DNA of 64,000 nt from Senimuribacter intestinalis (GTDB taxonomy: Bacteria; Bacillota; Clostridia; Peptostreptococcales; Anaerovoracaceae): contig CALPCJ010000008.1 in assembly GCA_943192975.1 (NCBI GenBank), positions 69,864 through 133,863 on the forward strand. Reading direction: 5' to 3'. Within the stretch, counting starts at the first letter, position 1. Every line of letters begins with the position of its first letter. Below, piece after piece: positions 17,816 to 26,546 of this stretch. Made by a program: the position numbers and the translations under genes. The notes below the pieces were generated by a model, which worked only from the letters and a program-made list of their open reading frames with translations, ran no database searches and was not told the DNA's origin.

Positions 17816-18955
17816 TTATTTTTTCTGTGATATTTTCCAAACTGCATCAACGGCCCTTTTGATGTCCTTTCCCGTGTTGAATGGTCCAACACTAAGTCGA
17901 ACGGCACCGGTATCCCAAGTTCCAATCGTTCTGTGCGCAAGGCCTGCACAGTGATAGCCGCTTCTGACTGCAATTCCAAACTCTCTGTTCAGTCTGTCTG
18001 CAACTTCCTCACACTCAATGCCGCGAATATTGAACAAGCTGATTCCTGTCTTCTGCTCCGACACCGGCCCATATAAATCTACACAATTCATATTGCGAAT
18101 CGCATTGTCAAATTGACAAATCAGCTGTCTTTCATGGTACGCAATCGCGTGAATTCCCACTTTTTCCACTACTGATGCCGCATAGCCCAGCCCTATGATT
18201 CCCGGTGCATTGACAGTGCCTGCTTCAAAGCCTTCCGGAAAATCCGCAGGCTGCAGTCTGCTTCTTGATTCTGTTCCGGTTCCTCCGTAAAGCAGCGGCT
18301 GCAGTTCTATTTCCTCGGAAACATAAAGACATCCGGTGCCAAGAGGTCCAAGCAATCCTTTGTGTCCCGGAAAAGCCATCATGGAAATTCCCAGTTCCTC
18401 CACGTTCAAAGGCATACAGCCCGCAGCCTGGGCAGCGTCCAAAAGCAGCGGAATTCCTTTTTCTTTGGCAATCCCGGCAACCTCTTTGATTGGCATGATA
18501 CTTCCTGTCACGTTGGATGCCGCCGTCATCACAATAAGTCTCGTCTTTTCTGTGATGGCATTTCCTATCGCCTGCCCGCTCACACACCCCTCTATATTTC
18601 CACATACAATGGAGTGCTGCACCCCTCTATCTTCCAGCGCCTTCAAAGGTCTCAGCACTGAGTTATGTTCCATGGAGGTGGTGACAACGTGATCCCCATT
18701 GCGCAAGAATCCGTACATTGCCAGATTCAAACTCTCCGTGGTATTTTTTGTAAATAACAGTCTGCCTGGATTTTTAATACTAAAAAGCTTTGCCACCTGT
18801 TTTCTTGCCTCATAAATCTTTTCCCCTGTCTTCATGGACATAGCATGACCTGACCTGCCTGGATTTCCGCAATAATGCAGCATGCAGTCTTCCATTATAT
18901 AGGTCATACCCTTTGGTTTGGGAAATGACGTTGCTCCATTGTCAAGATATATCAT
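17816..18955 (-). CDS. Class V aminotransferase, cysteine desulfurase family
   Basis: PLP enzyme removing sulfur from cysteine (or selenium from selenocysteine). The ATG at 18955 is preferred over an upstream GTG because it gives the standard MIYLDNGAT start and has GGGGTG upstream. In the 379-residue product the PLP lysine is in PGHKG (about Lys199), the cofactor Asp in LLLDAAQAAG, and the active-site Cys in RSGYHCAG (about Cys336), a SufS/Csd-type (group II) pattern. No iscU/sufU partner is adjacent, so it may serve selenium or other sulfur trafficking. Confidence 0.85.
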   Translation of the reverse strand: MIYLDNGATSFPKPKGMTYIMEDCMLHYCGNPGRSGHAMSMKTGEKIYEARKQVAKLFSIKNPGRLLFTKNTTESLNLAMYGFLRNGDHVVTTSMEHNSVLRPLKALEDRGVQHSIVCGNIEGCVSGQAIGNAITEKTRLIVMTAASNVTGSIMPIKEVAGIAKEKGIPLLLDAAQAAGCMPLNVEELGISMMAFPGHKGLLGPLGTGCLYVSEEIELQPLLYGGTGTESRSRLQPADFPEGFEAGTVNAPGIIGLGYAASVVEKVGIHAIAYHERQLICQFDNAIRNMNCVDLYGPVSEQKTGISLFNIRGIECEEVADRLNREFGIAVRSGYHCAGLAHRTIGTWDTGAVRLSVGPFNTGKDIKRAVDAVWKISQKK

Positions 18956-18969
18956 CCGTTTCACCCCGC

Positions 18970-19005
18970 AAAAAAAATAATGGAGGATTTTATCTCCTCC
19001 ATTAT
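18970..19005 (-). terminator. Intrinsic terminator of the YdcF/CmpB-like gene pair
   Basis: Perfect 11-bp stem ATAATGGAGGA / TCCTCCATTAT, with seven A on the plus side giving a U-tract for minus-strand transcripts. It separates this pair from the desulfurase gene. Confidence 0.88.
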
Positions 19006-19006
19006 C

Positions 19007-19543
19007 TTATTCCGCGTGTCTATGCAATGTGTGTGTTTTTTTAAATTTTTTCATTTCCATGATACCATCTACCAATTCCGGAAAATATCTCACCCAATAA
19101 ACTAGCAAAAATACCATATGAATCCAAGACGGCAGCCGTTTTATGAACACCACCAGCAGCGGATTCAATTGCAAAATCAATATCCATGCACCGAAACCTG
19201 CCAAAATTGGATAGTACCATTTTAAGTGAATCACCTTTGCACCGCAAAATCCATTAATCACAAGGGCGCTCAAAAGCCACATTACAAGCCCCACAGCAAT
19301 TCCCAAAACGAAAATGCTGATAAAAGAGACCGCCGGATTCAGCGTAAAATTCTCTTCAAGAAAAGCATTTCCATATAGAATTCCAAGGGCACCAAAGCCA
19401 AAAGCGCTCAAATAAGGTCCGTAGCAAACTCCCCTATTCTGAAAGCCTTTGTTTTGCAGCGCAAACAGAAACACTTCAAAAATCCATCCCGCAATGCTGT
19501 AAATTGAAAACAAAAGTAAAATTTCGTATAGCTGATAGTCCAT
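19007..19543 (-). CDS. Putative ABC-transporter permease-like membrane protein (CmpB/DUF1113 type)
   Basis: The 178-residue integral membrane protein begins LYEILLLFSIYSIAGWIFEV and has the family segment QNKGFQNRGVCYGPYLSAFGFG; about four to five hydrophobic helices are visible. This family is annotated as 'putative ABC transporter type IV', but no ATPase or substrate-binding gene is nearby, so transport function is unproven. It starts 4 nt after the YdcF-like gene stop and the pair ends in a strong terminator. Confidence 0.75.
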   Translation of the reverse strand: MDYQLYEILLLFSIYSIAGWIFEVFLFALQNKGFQNRGVCYGPYLSAFGFGALGILYGNAFLEENFTLNPAVSFISIFVLGIAVGLVMWLLSALVINGFCGAKVIHLKWYYPILAGFGAWILILQLNPLLVVFIKRLPSWIHMVFLLVYWVRYFPELVDGIMEMKKFKKTHTLHRHAE

Positions 19544-19547
19544 TTCT

Positions 19548-20267
19548 CTACTCTCCGTGTGATATGATACCGCTGCCGCTGATTGGAATCACTTCTCCCC
19601 CCAGCACCGATTCCGGTTTCCCCATAACCTTAAAGTAATCCTTCACTCGTGCCATAACTTCCCTAATCTCTCTCATAGGCTGCCCCGCATAAGTAAACTG
19701 ATCTGAAGCAGCGCCAAATACATCCAGGCCCAGTTCATCACCGATATACAGTGCTCTGTATTCATGATAGGTCTGGGTCACTACAATGATAGTTTGTGCC
19801 GAAAAAATGTCCTTTGCCCGGTACATGGAGTCATAAGTGGAAAATCCCGCATGGTCACAGAAAATGTCTTCTTCCGGCACACCGGCTTTCTTTACATAAT
19901 TCAGCATGACATGAATCTCATTATGACTTTCCGTTCCGTTGTCGCCGGAAAGAAGAATCTTCGGCGCAACGCCCTCCTGGTAAAGCATAATGCCCAAGTC
20001 CAGTCTGTCCTTTAACATCGGCGTCGGCGTTTCGTCATCTTTAATTCCCGCGCCCAGCACTAAAATGCAGTCTGCGCCTTTATCCTTAAGTCTCTCGATA
20101 TCCGAAGAAGCAAGCACAGGCTCCTCCTCAGTAACGGCGCACAGGATATTATCCTTCTGCGATTTTACGATATGGTTATTTATAGTCATACTGGCAATTC
20201 CGATGATGCAGCCAAGGGCGATGACTGCAAAAATACATCTGCCTATGAATTTCTTAATTTTACTCAC
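19548..20267 (-). CDS. YdcF/SanA-family (DUF218) membrane-anchored protein
   Basis: The 239-residue protein has an N-terminal membrane anchor (about residues 9-29) and a DUF218 domain: DCILVLGAGIKDDETPTPMLKDRLD, ILLSGDNG, then the THEY-like QTYHEYRALYI. Relatives (SanA, ElyC, YdcF) act at the cell envelope, with roles in peptidoglycan or undecaprenyl-linked metabolism. The apparent GTG start is part of the sequence AAGAGGTGAG, which is itself a strong SD-like run; the true initiation site may therefore be slightly downstream at a non-standard codon, or the GTG is used without a normal spacer. Confidence 0.8.
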   Translation of the reverse strand: MSKIKKFIGRCIFAVIALGCIIGIASMTINNHIVKSQKDNILCAVTEEEPVLASSDIERLKDKGADCILVLGAGIKDDETPTPMLKDRLDLGIMLYQEGVAPKILLSGDNGTESHNEIHVMLNYVKKAGVPEEDIFCDHAGFSTYDSMYRAKDIFSAQTIIVVTQTYHEYRALYIGDELGLDVFGAASDQFTYAGQPMREIREVMARVKDYFKVMGKPESVLGGEVIPISGSGIISHGE

Positions 20268-20283
20268 CTCTTGTATATGGTTT

Positions 20284-20312
20284 TTGCAAAAAACTGAAAA
20301 ATATGTTACAAT
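20284..20312 (+). promoter_or_regulatory. Probable promoter of aroB
   Basis: TTGCAA, 17-bp spacer, TACAAT, 68 nt before the chosen aroB start. Confidence 0.6.
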
Positions 20313-20379
20313 CGTTTATAGTATAACATATGGGACTATATATTATCAATAACAGCCGTTGCGGCAGGAGCTCTACAAA

Positions 20380-21426
20380 ATGAAAAAATTTCTTATTTCA
20401 ACTGAAAATCCTTACGAAGTCTTAATCGGCGAAGCTTTACTCAAGGACGCAGGTGCTTATATCAGCACTTGTATTCCTCCTTGCCATCTTTGCATTATTA
20501 CAGACAGCACGGTCAACAGTATTTATTCCCAGGTCATCATGACATCATTAATGGAGCACGGATACCGCACCTCCAAAGTAGTTTTTCCTGCAGGCGAACA
20601 TTCCAAGAATTTGAACACTTACTCCAATATCCTGGAAGCTATGGCGGACGAAAGTCTCAACCGCTCCGACGGCATTATCGCCCTCGGCGGCGGCGTTGTC
20701 GGCGATATGGCAGGCTTTGTTGCTGCCACCTATATGCGCGGCATTCCGTACATTCAAATCCCGACCACTTATATGTCTGCTATAGATGCTGCTGTCGGCG
20801 GCAAAACGGGCATCAATCTGCTCTCCGGAAAAAATCTGGTCGGTGCTATCTGGCAGCCTTCCCTGGTACTGTGCGACTACAAAACCTTTGACAGTCTGCC
20901 GCCTTCCAAACTACAGGATGGTGTTGCGGAAGCCATTAAATGCGCTGTCGTCGCAGAGTCATCTCTGATTGAACATATTAAAGCACAAGATTACGAATAC
21001 GTCATTGAACGCTGCGTTTCCATCAAAAAATCCGTTGTCGAAGCTGATGAACGGGACATGGGTCTGCGCCAGATTCTAAACTTCGGTCATACTATCGGGC
21101 ACGGTCTTGAGAAACTCAGTGCTTTTTCCATACCGCACGGAAAAGCCATCGCAAAAGGCATGGTCGTAGAAGCGAAAGCTGCTTTCAGGCAAGGCCTCAC
21201 CAATGTAGATATCAGCGGCGATCTGACCGAAATTCTCACCAATCTCGGCTTCGATTTGTCTGTCGATTATCCCCTCGAGGATTTATACCGTTTCGCCTTG
21301 ATGGACAAAAAAATCAGCGGTGACAAGATTACCATGATTATTCCCGAATCCATTGGAAAATGCAGACTTCAGAAGATTTCCCTTTCAGAACTTCACAAGT
21401 TCATAGAGCTGGGTCTGCAGCCATAA
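20380..21426 (+). CDS. aroB: 3-dehydroquinate synthase
   Basis: Second step of the shikimate pathway: DAHP to 3-dehydroquinate, with NAD+ and a divalent metal. The ATG at 20380 has AGGAG upstream; a TTG seven codons earlier is less likely. The 348-residue product contains the glycine-rich NAD motif ALGGGVVGDMAGFVAATYMRG (fragments GGGVVGD and AATYMRG), the TTYMSAIDAAVGGKTGIN segment and the metal-binding His in NFGHTIGHGLE. Unusually it stands alone, without other aro genes, and has its own terminator. Confidence 0.93.
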   Translation: MKKFLISTENPYEVLIGEALLKDAGAYISTCIPPCHLCIITDSTVNSIYSQVIMTSLMEHGYRTSKVVFPAGEHSKNLNTYSNILEAMADESLNRSDGIIALGGGVVGDMAGFVAATYMRGIPYIQIPTTYMSAIDAAVGGKTGINLLSGKNLVGAIWQPSLVLCDYKTFDSLPPSKLQDGVAEAIKCAVVAESSLIEHIKAQDYEYVIERCVSIKKSVVEADERDMGLRQILNFGHTIGHGLEKLSAFSIPHGKAIAKGMVVEAKAAFRQGLTNVDISGDLTEILTNLGFDLSVDYPLEDLYRFALMDKKISGDKITMIIPESIGKCRLQKISLSELHKFIELGLQP

Positions 21427-21444
21427 ATACGATTTAAAGTATAT

Positions 21445-21482
21445 AAAGAGCGTGAGTCACTGACAATACACGCTCTTTTCTT
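21445..21482 (+). terminator. Intrinsic terminator of aroB
   Basis: Perfect 10-bp stem AAAGAGCGTG / CACGCTCTTT followed by TCTTTT. The A-rich left arm could also serve the opposing GNAT gene. Confidence 0.85.
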
Positions 21483-21508
21483 TTAACTTCTTATTAGGTG
21501 ATACAGAC

Positions 21509-22054
21509 TTATTTGCTGTCTTTTCCCGCAAAAAATTCTTCTCTCAGCATGGAAAACACCATCGAATCACGCAGACTTCCATCATAGATTTTATAGTATC
21601 TGCGAATGGTACCCTCATAGGTAAAGCCACACTTTTCAATAATACGCTGAGAACGCCTGTTGACTCTGCTGGTACAGATTCCAACCTGATCCAGTCCCAG
21701 TTCCTCAAAGGCAAAACGAAGCACTTCCTTTGCCGCCTCTGTCATATATCCTTTGCCCCAGTGTTCCTCCGCCAGATTATATCCCAGTTCCCTGCTGTTA
21801 GCCTCAGGTCTGATATTATCTGGCTCCAGCGCAATAACGCCGACCACTCTGTCATCGCCTTTAATACAAATCGCCCAAGCTTCAGGCGGCATAAAAATTT
21901 CCTCTATAATTTTTCTGGAATCTTCCACGCTTTTATGAGGCGCCCAGCCTGCAGGCGGTCCTACGTTAGGATTGCTCGCATAAGCATACACATCTTCTGC
22001 GTCTTCAGGGGTAAACATTCTAAGGTTCAGTCGTTCTGTTTCCAAAGATTTCAT
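21509..22054 (-). CDS. GNAT N-acetyltransferase (RimJ/RimL type)
   Basis: The 181-residue acetyl-CoA-dependent transferase begins LETERLNLRMFTPEDAEDVYAY, the typical start of RimJ/RimL-like (Acetyltransf_3) proteins, with ELGYNLAEEHWGKGYMTEA as the acetyl-CoA-binding motif A and NRRSQRIIEKCGF near the end. SD CGGAGG is strong. Substrate could be a ribosomal protein N-terminus, an antibiotic or a metabolite. It follows the LTA-synthase-like gene by 19 nt. Confidence 0.85.
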   Translation of the reverse strand: MKSLETERLNLRMFTPEDAEDVYAYASNPNVGPPAGWAPHKSVEDSRKIIEEIFMPPEAWAICIKGDDRVVGVIALEPDNIRPEANSRELGYNLAEEHWGKGYMTEAAKEVLRFAFEELGLDQVGICTSRVNRRSQRIIEKCGFTYEGTIRRYYKIYDGSLRDSMVFSMLREEFFAGKDSK

Positions 22055-22073
22055 GGTTTTCCTCCGTTCGCGT

Positions 22074-24056
22074 TTACTCTGTAGTACTGATAATTTCTTT
22101 ATTAGACTTATCTATCTGGCTGACCTTCATATTTTCTGCGTCAGCAGGGTCAACTTCCTCCTGCAGTCCCAGAAGACTCGGTCCAAGATAAATGGTTCTC
22201 AAGGTTTCTCCGTTAAGGGTTACCTTGCTGTATTCCGTAAAGTTCTGTCCTTTAATGTAATACTTTCCACCGATATTGACTACCTTATCAATTTTGATTT
22301 TCTTTACACCCAGAGTCATTTTGGCCCTTTCAAACGGATTTTCTCCGCCGTAAATATAGCCTTTTCCATAGTACATATCATACCCCAGCGCTTTCAGATT
22401 ATCCAGATAATCTGCTGCATCATGGTCTTTTGTCTGATGATACTTTACAGTAGTTCCGGTATGAATATCTACCCGGTTCAAAACTTCTGCTGCAAGCTGA
22501 TATGCCGCTAAATTTTTATCCCTTTTTTCCATCGGGAAATTGCTCCACATGATATATTCCGTTTGGTACAGATTGTCCTCGGCATAAATATCTTCCGTTA
22601 TATCCAGTGCCGGAATATGGTCACCGTACATAACCAGAATTACGTCCTCATCATAAGCTTCAAGGGCTTCCGTCAGTTCCTTAATGAACAAATCCATCTC
22701 ATAAATCTGATTGACATAGTACTCATACTGCCATTTGATATCTTCATTCGGCGCATCCGTGACCTGGATTTTTGGATTCTTGATGATCTGCTCAGTCGGA
22801 TATTTTCCATGTCCCTGTACAGAAATGGTATAGATATAATCCCTTTCCTCAGTCAGCTCCATGGTTTCCAGAATTTGTTCCGTTAATATGCTATCCTTCG
22901 CCCAGTTTTTCGGTGTTTTCGGCACGTCACTCATGTATTCCAGTGAAGTAAAGCTGTCATAACCGATATTGGCAAACACATCATTTCTGTTATAGAAAAG
23001 AGCTCTGTGATTATGCACCGCATGAGTCTTGTAGCCCAAGGATTTTAGGTCAAAGGCAAGGCTCTCCCCGGTCCTCTCTTTCAGAATGGACTTAAACGGA
23101 TATTCGCCCGGTCCAAAGAATTTAACGCTGATTCCGGTCATCACTTCAAATTCCGTGTTGGCAGTTCCCGCGCCGCAGGCAGGAACGGTGAGTTTGCCAG
23201 TGGTATATTTCTGCTTCATTCTGCGGAAGTTCGGCACCGCGTCCGCTGAAAGCTCAATATGCTTAAACATGGATGGATCCACAAAAGATTCCAATTGAAG
23301 GAATAGAATATTCGGGTGATTTTCATCCTCGTCACTTTCAACCAGCTTCATGGTACCATCTTCATTGTACTGATCCTTATCAAAGAGGCCCTTAATCATT
23401 TTTTCATCGTATCCTGCAGGCTTTGCAATTCCGGTATTGAGCCAGGTGTTCACAAAGCAGTACGGCACACCGTAGTCCTCATAGGCATACGCCAGATTTC
23501 CAAAAAAAGTACTCAGTACTCCGATACGAATCAGCCCAAAAGTCATCACAAAGGTCAATGCAATGACTACAACTGCAGCGGTCAGATTCCTCTTCCATTG
23601 TATTGGCTCTTTCTTCTTCGGTCCCTTAATCCAAAGAAGCAGCAGCGCTGTTGCCGCCAGCAAAATGCCGCCAGCAATAAGAATAATTTCGGTTTTGCTG
23701 AAATAATTGGTTAAAATCGTTGCCCCGTCGGCGAGATTGCTCAAATCCTTTACTGTAAACGGTGTCATTCTCTGCATGAGAATAATACCGTTGGTAATGC
23801 CGATTCCCATCCATACGATGGTGACCACCGTTACCACAAATACCCTTCGTTTAAAAAGGGTTGCAATAATCAAAGTTGCAAAGATCAGCAGCGTATTATA
23901 AAAGAATACAACCGGACTGTGCAGTAAAAACTCAAAACCTCCAAGACCTTTTCTTGCCAGTGTTTCTATGGCAAAGTTAAGTACAAAAGCCCATACTGCG
24001 CAGAAGGCAAAACTGTTTTTTAATCTTTTCTGATAAAATTGCTGCAATTTCTCCAT
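22074..24056 (-). CDS. LTA synthase family sulfatase-fold phosphoglycerol transferase
   Basis: Membrane enzyme related to LtaS that transfers glycerol-phosphate from phosphatidylglycerol to a cell-surface polymer. The start at 24056 is chosen for its GAGGGA SD; an upstream ATG overlaps rsmA. The 660-residue product has about five N-terminal transmembrane helices (to about residue 195) and an extracellular sulfatase domain with PNILFLQLESF, the nucleophile region CGAGTANTEFE (Thr), HNHRALFYNRN and VMYGDHIPAL (metal site). A C-terminal tail of about 70 residues with a KYYIKGQNFTEYSKV segment looks like an extra beta-rich domain not present in B. subtilis LtaS. Confidence 0.85.
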   Translation of the reverse strand: MEKLQQFYQKRLKNSFAFCAVWAFVLNFAIETLARKGLGGFEFLLHSPVVFFYNTLLIFATLIIATLFKRRVFVVTVVTIVWMGIGITNGIILMQRMTPFTVKDLSNLADGATILTNYFSKTEIILIAGGILLAATALLLLWIKGPKKKEPIQWKRNLTAAVVVIALTFVMTFGLIRIGVLSTFFGNLAYAYEDYGVPYCFVNTWLNTGIAKPAGYDEKMIKGLFDKDQYNEDGTMKLVESDEDENHPNILFLQLESFVDPSMFKHIELSADAVPNFRRMKQKYTTGKLTVPACGAGTANTEFEVMTGISVKFFGPGEYPFKSILKERTGESLAFDLKSLGYKTHAVHNHRALFYNRNDVFANIGYDSFTSLEYMSDVPKTPKNWAKDSILTEQILETMELTEERDYIYTISVQGHGKYPTEQIIKNPKIQVTDAPNEDIKWQYEYYVNQIYEMDLFIKELTEALEAYDEDVILVMYGDHIPALDITEDIYAEDNLYQTEYIMWSNFPMEKRDKNLAAYQLAAEVLNRVDIHTGTTVKYHQTKDHDAADYLDNLKALGYDMYYGKGYIYGGENPFERAKMTLGVKKIKIDKVVNIGGKYYIKGQNFTEYSKVTLNGETLRTIYLGPSLLGLQEEVDPADAENMKVSQIDKSNKEIISTTE

Positions 24057-24072
24057 GTTACTATCCCTCACT

Positions 24073-24927
24073 TTATTTCCCTTTTGCCAGGTGGTTTGCA
24101 ATCGCTGCAAATTCACTCAATGACAGAGTCTCAGCCCGTCTCTTTTCATCAATCCCAGTGCCTGCCAGACACGTTTTTATCTCTTCCTTTGTAAAATCGC
24201 CTAATTGCGATAATGAGTTAGAAAGGGTCTTTCTTCGCTGTCCAAAGCCCGCCTTAATGCAGCGGAAAAACAACTGCTCGTCCACAAGTTCTACCGGCTT
24301 TTCCAATCTAAGGTCAAGACGTAGCACCGCTGAATCCACCTTCGGTGCAGGAAAGAACACTTCCTTTGGTACTGTTGCCACTGTCACCACCGTGCAGTAA
24401 TACTGCACCGCTGCAGATAAAGCGCCGTAAGCCTTGGTGCCTGGCCCAGCCTTGATTCTGTCTGCCACTTCCTTTTGCATCATGATGGTAATGCTGTCCG
24501 CCGCTACATGGCTTTCCAAAAGCCCCATGATAATCGGCGTGGTAATATAGTAAGGCAGATTGCCTATAATTTTCGTTTTCTTACAGCCTGAAGCTGCAAT
24601 AACTGCGTTTAAATCCGCTTTCAGCACATCTTTATTGATAATCTCAATGTTGTCAAACTCCTTCAGCGTATCCCGCAAAATCGGAATTAGATTCCTGTCG
24701 ATTTCAACAGCGACAACCTTCTTCGCAAGCTGCGCCGCCTCTGCAGTCAAAACACCAATTCCCGGCCCGATTTCGATGACTAAATCCTCATCAGTAATTT
24801 CCGTGGCTTCAATAATCTTGTCGATGATGTTCTTGTCAGTCAAGAAATTCTGACCAAGACTTTTTGACAGCTTAAAACCATATTTATCCTTAATTTCTCG
24901 AATGGTCGAAGGTGCATATAATTTCAT
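24073..24927 (-). CDS. rsmA: 16S rRNA (adenine1518/1519-N6) dimethyltransferase
   Basis: KsgA/RsmA dimethylates the two adjacent adenines of the 3' terminal hairpin of 16S rRNA in late 30S assembly. The 284-residue length is normal. Visible: KSLGQNFLTD start, SAM motif IEIGPGIGVLT, catalytic NLPYYI, and the C-terminal RRKTLSN element. Its ATG overlaps the rnmV stop (ATGA), the same rnmV-rsmA pairing as in Bacillus. Confidence 0.95.
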   Translation of the reverse strand: MKLYAPSTIREIKDKYGFKLSKSLGQNFLTDKNIIDKIIEATEITDEDLVIEIGPGIGVLTAEAAQLAKKVVAVEIDRNLIPILRDTLKEFDNIEIINKDVLKADLNAVIAASGCKKTKIIGNLPYYITTPIIMGLLESHVAADSITIMMQKEVADRIKAGPGTKAYGALSAAVQYYCTVVTVATVPKEVFFPAPKVDSAVLRLDLRLEKPVELVDEQLFFRCIKAGFGQRRKTLSNSLSQLGDFTKEEIKTCLAGTGIDEKRRAETLSLSEFAAIANHLAKGK

Positions 24928-25484
24928 GTAAGTTCCTTTACTCTCTGATAAAATTCCTCTTTTGTAATGTGAAACTGGTTCAGTTTCCGCAGGAATGTCT
25001 TCGTATTTCCATAGCCAATGGAAAGAAGATTCCCAAGCTGTTCTCTCCGCTCCTTAGCCTCCGGCGTTCCCGCCAATCTGCAAGCAGTCAAATCCTCCAT
25101 GGTAAAAAGCTGCTGAGAATCGGACGCTGTACAGCGCGCGTGTTCCAGCGCTTCTATGATATCTTCAGGTTTTGCATTTTCTACGCCCACATTGCCTTTC
25201 TTCAGTGCCTTTCCCTTAGGCAGAAAGGCCTGCTTGCAGCCTGGAAAACGCTCCGCCACTTTTCTTCTAATTTTTTCGCCGGCATAATCCGGATCTGTAA
25301 ATATAATTATGCCCTGTTCATTATACGCCTTTTCGATGAGAGGCCACATAGAATCCGGCATACCGAAACCGTGCGTTTCAATGGTCATTGCTGACACTGC
25401 CCGCCTGATTGCCGCCGTATCGTCTCTGCCCTCTACAATGATAGCCTCTTTAATTGTCTTTTTCGTCGTTTCCATTGCTGTCAT
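24924..25484 (-). CDS. rnmV: Ribonuclease M5
   Basis: Toprim-domain nuclease that trims 5S rRNA precursors with ribosomal protein L18 as cofactor. The 186-residue protein shows the Toprim Glu motif EAIIVEGRDD and the DPD motif IIFTDPDYAGEKIRR, followed by GCKQAFLP and the M5-specific tail. The gene overlaps the preceding divIC-like gene by 35 nt and the following rsmA by 4 nt. Confidence 0.93.
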   Translation of the reverse strand: MTAMETTKKTIKEAIIVEGRDDTAAIRRAVSAMTIETHGFGMPDSMWPLIEKAYNEQGIIIFTDPDYAGEKIRRKVAERFPGCKQAFLPKGKALKKGNVGVENAKPEDIIEALEHARCTASDSQQLFTMEDLTACRLAGTPEAKERREQLGNLLSIGYGNTKTFLRKLNQFHITKEEFYQRVKELT

Positions 25485-25875
25485 CTTTGTCCTGTTCTTT
25501 ATCTAAAACAAATAAAATTTCTCCCGGTTTAATCATGCGCAGCTGAATTCTCGCCTGTTCTTCAATATATTCCAAATCGTTTACATTTTCAAGTTCAGCT
25601 TCCAATGCTTCTTGCTGCTGCAAAAGATTTTGATTTTCTTCCTGCAGGCTTTTTTGCTCTGCCCTCAAATCAAAGACATTTTTTATGGACATTCCAACGA
25701 CCGCTATTAGTATCACTACTATAACGGTCAGGATTAATCTGCCTTGATTCAGTTTTACTCTTTTTTTCTTTCGGACAGTGCCGGCAGTGCTGACAGTTTC
25801 GGCTTTGCCTGTTTCACTTTTTCGCATTTCTGCTTCCGTAAACTGCTTAACTCTCCCTTTTTTCCTCTTCTTCAT
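25450..25875 (-). CDS. divIC: DivIC/FtsB-like septum formation initiator protein
   Basis: Bitopic division protein. The start MKKRKKGRVK at 25875 is preferred; a GTG 57 nt upstream overlaps yabQ and coincides with a likely promoter. The 141-residue product has a basic cytoplasmic head, one transmembrane helix (about residues 48-66) and an extracytoplasmic leucine/glutamine heptad coiled coil (about 70-105), then the IEEQARIQLRMIKPGEILFVL motif typical of DivIC/FtsB. The unusually long charged N-terminus and acidic C-tail are lineage features. Position after yabP-yabQ equals the Bacillus order. Confidence 0.85.
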   Translation of the reverse strand: MKKRKKGRVKQFTEAEMRKSETGKAETVSTAGTVRKKKRVKLNQGRLILTVIVVILIAVVGMSIKNVFDLRAEQKSLQEENQNLLQQQEALEAELENVNDLEYIEEQARIQLRMIKPGEILFVLDKEQDKDDSNGNDEKDN

Positions 25876-25892
25876 ACCTGTGTACCCAACTT

Positions 25893-26183
25893 TTAGTTCT
25901 CTTTCAGTATACCACAAATGCCTTTTTTCCACAAGAATATGCCACTTAGCATAGCCGCAAGCCCATACAAAGTCACAACACCATGAGACGCCCTATACAA
26001 AAACCTGTAGAACAGAAACGCTGCAAATATCCAAAAAGCAAAGTAGATAACTGTTTGAACCCGCCGTCTGTTTCCGCAGCATTTCATCAAATAATTTCTC
26101 GCTTCAAAGGTAATCATGATGCCAATTCCACAGCCGAACATAATCAGCAGCTGAAACAGTTCTCTCTGAATCAGCGCTGTCAT
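25893..26183 (-). CDS. yabQ: Spore cortex biosynthesis protein YabQ
   Basis: Small membrane protein needed for spore cortex formation in Bacillus. The 96-residue sequence has three to four hydrophobic segments and the family pattern with an N-terminal QLLIMFGCGIGIMITFEARNYL region and a central basic CGNRRRVQT loop. Its ATG overlaps the yabP stop (ATGA). At 96 residues it is shorter than B. subtilis YabQ (about 211), as is common in Clostridia. Presence implies a spore former. Confidence 0.82.
   Translation of the reverse strand: MTALIQRELFQLLIMFGCGIGIMITFEARNYLMKCCGNRRRVQTVIYFAFWIFAAFLFYRFLYRASHGVVTLYGLAAMLSGIFLWKKGICGILKEN
25906..25934 (-). promoter_or_regulatory. Possible internal promoter for divIC-rnmV-rsmA
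   Basis: Minus strand TTGTGG, 17-bp spacer, TATACT inside the end of yabQ. It would let divIC and the rRNA genes be expressed in vegetative cells independently of the sporulation genes. Confidence 0.4.
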
Positions 26184-26434
26184 TTTCGAAACCTGTCAAA
26201 AAGTTTTGTCTTTGCTTTTTTCTTTGTATAGGTCAGCGCTTCAATCTCGCCTGTGGCGACTAACTTCCCCTCTTCCAAATCCAGCACTTCAATATGCAAA
26301 TTTTTTCCGGAAATTACTAGTCCCTCATCTGCTAAATCAGCCAGAATTGTTTCTTCATCAAATGCATCTACCGCTGTCACTGCGCTCACCATAAGCCGGC
26401 TCTTGTTTTCCAGCTCAATCACATGATTTTCCAT
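26180..26434 (-). CDS. yabP: Sporulation protein YabP
   Basis: The 84-residue YabP/YqfC-family protein is required with YabQ for spore formation; in Bacillus it is sigma-E controlled. It begins HVIELENKSRLMVSAVTAVDAFDEETI, with the ISGKNLHIEVLDLEEGKLVATGEI core (fragments ISGKNLHI and GKLVATGEI), typical of the family. Very strong SD AAGGAGG eight nt before the ATG. First gene of yabP-yabQ-divIC-rnmV-rsmA. Confidence 0.88.
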   Translation of the reverse strand: MENHVIELENKSRLMVSAVTAVDAFDEETILADLADEGLVISGKNLHIEVLDLEEGKLVATGEIEALTYTKKKAKTKLFDRFRK

Positions 26435-26546
26435 CGCACAGACCTCCTTTTATTGGTAAGTATATGCCGGAAAATCCGAAATTTTCCCGAAAAGACTTTG
26501 CCGCCTGCATTTAGGTACATGCTGGTGTTCTTAAAAAACAGCGTAT

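Noticed and set aside
24057..24116. Longer start of the LTA-synthase-like gene overlapping rsmA
   Set aside because: The internal ATG at 24056 has the SD GAGGGA and gives a normal N-terminus; the extension overlaps rsmA.
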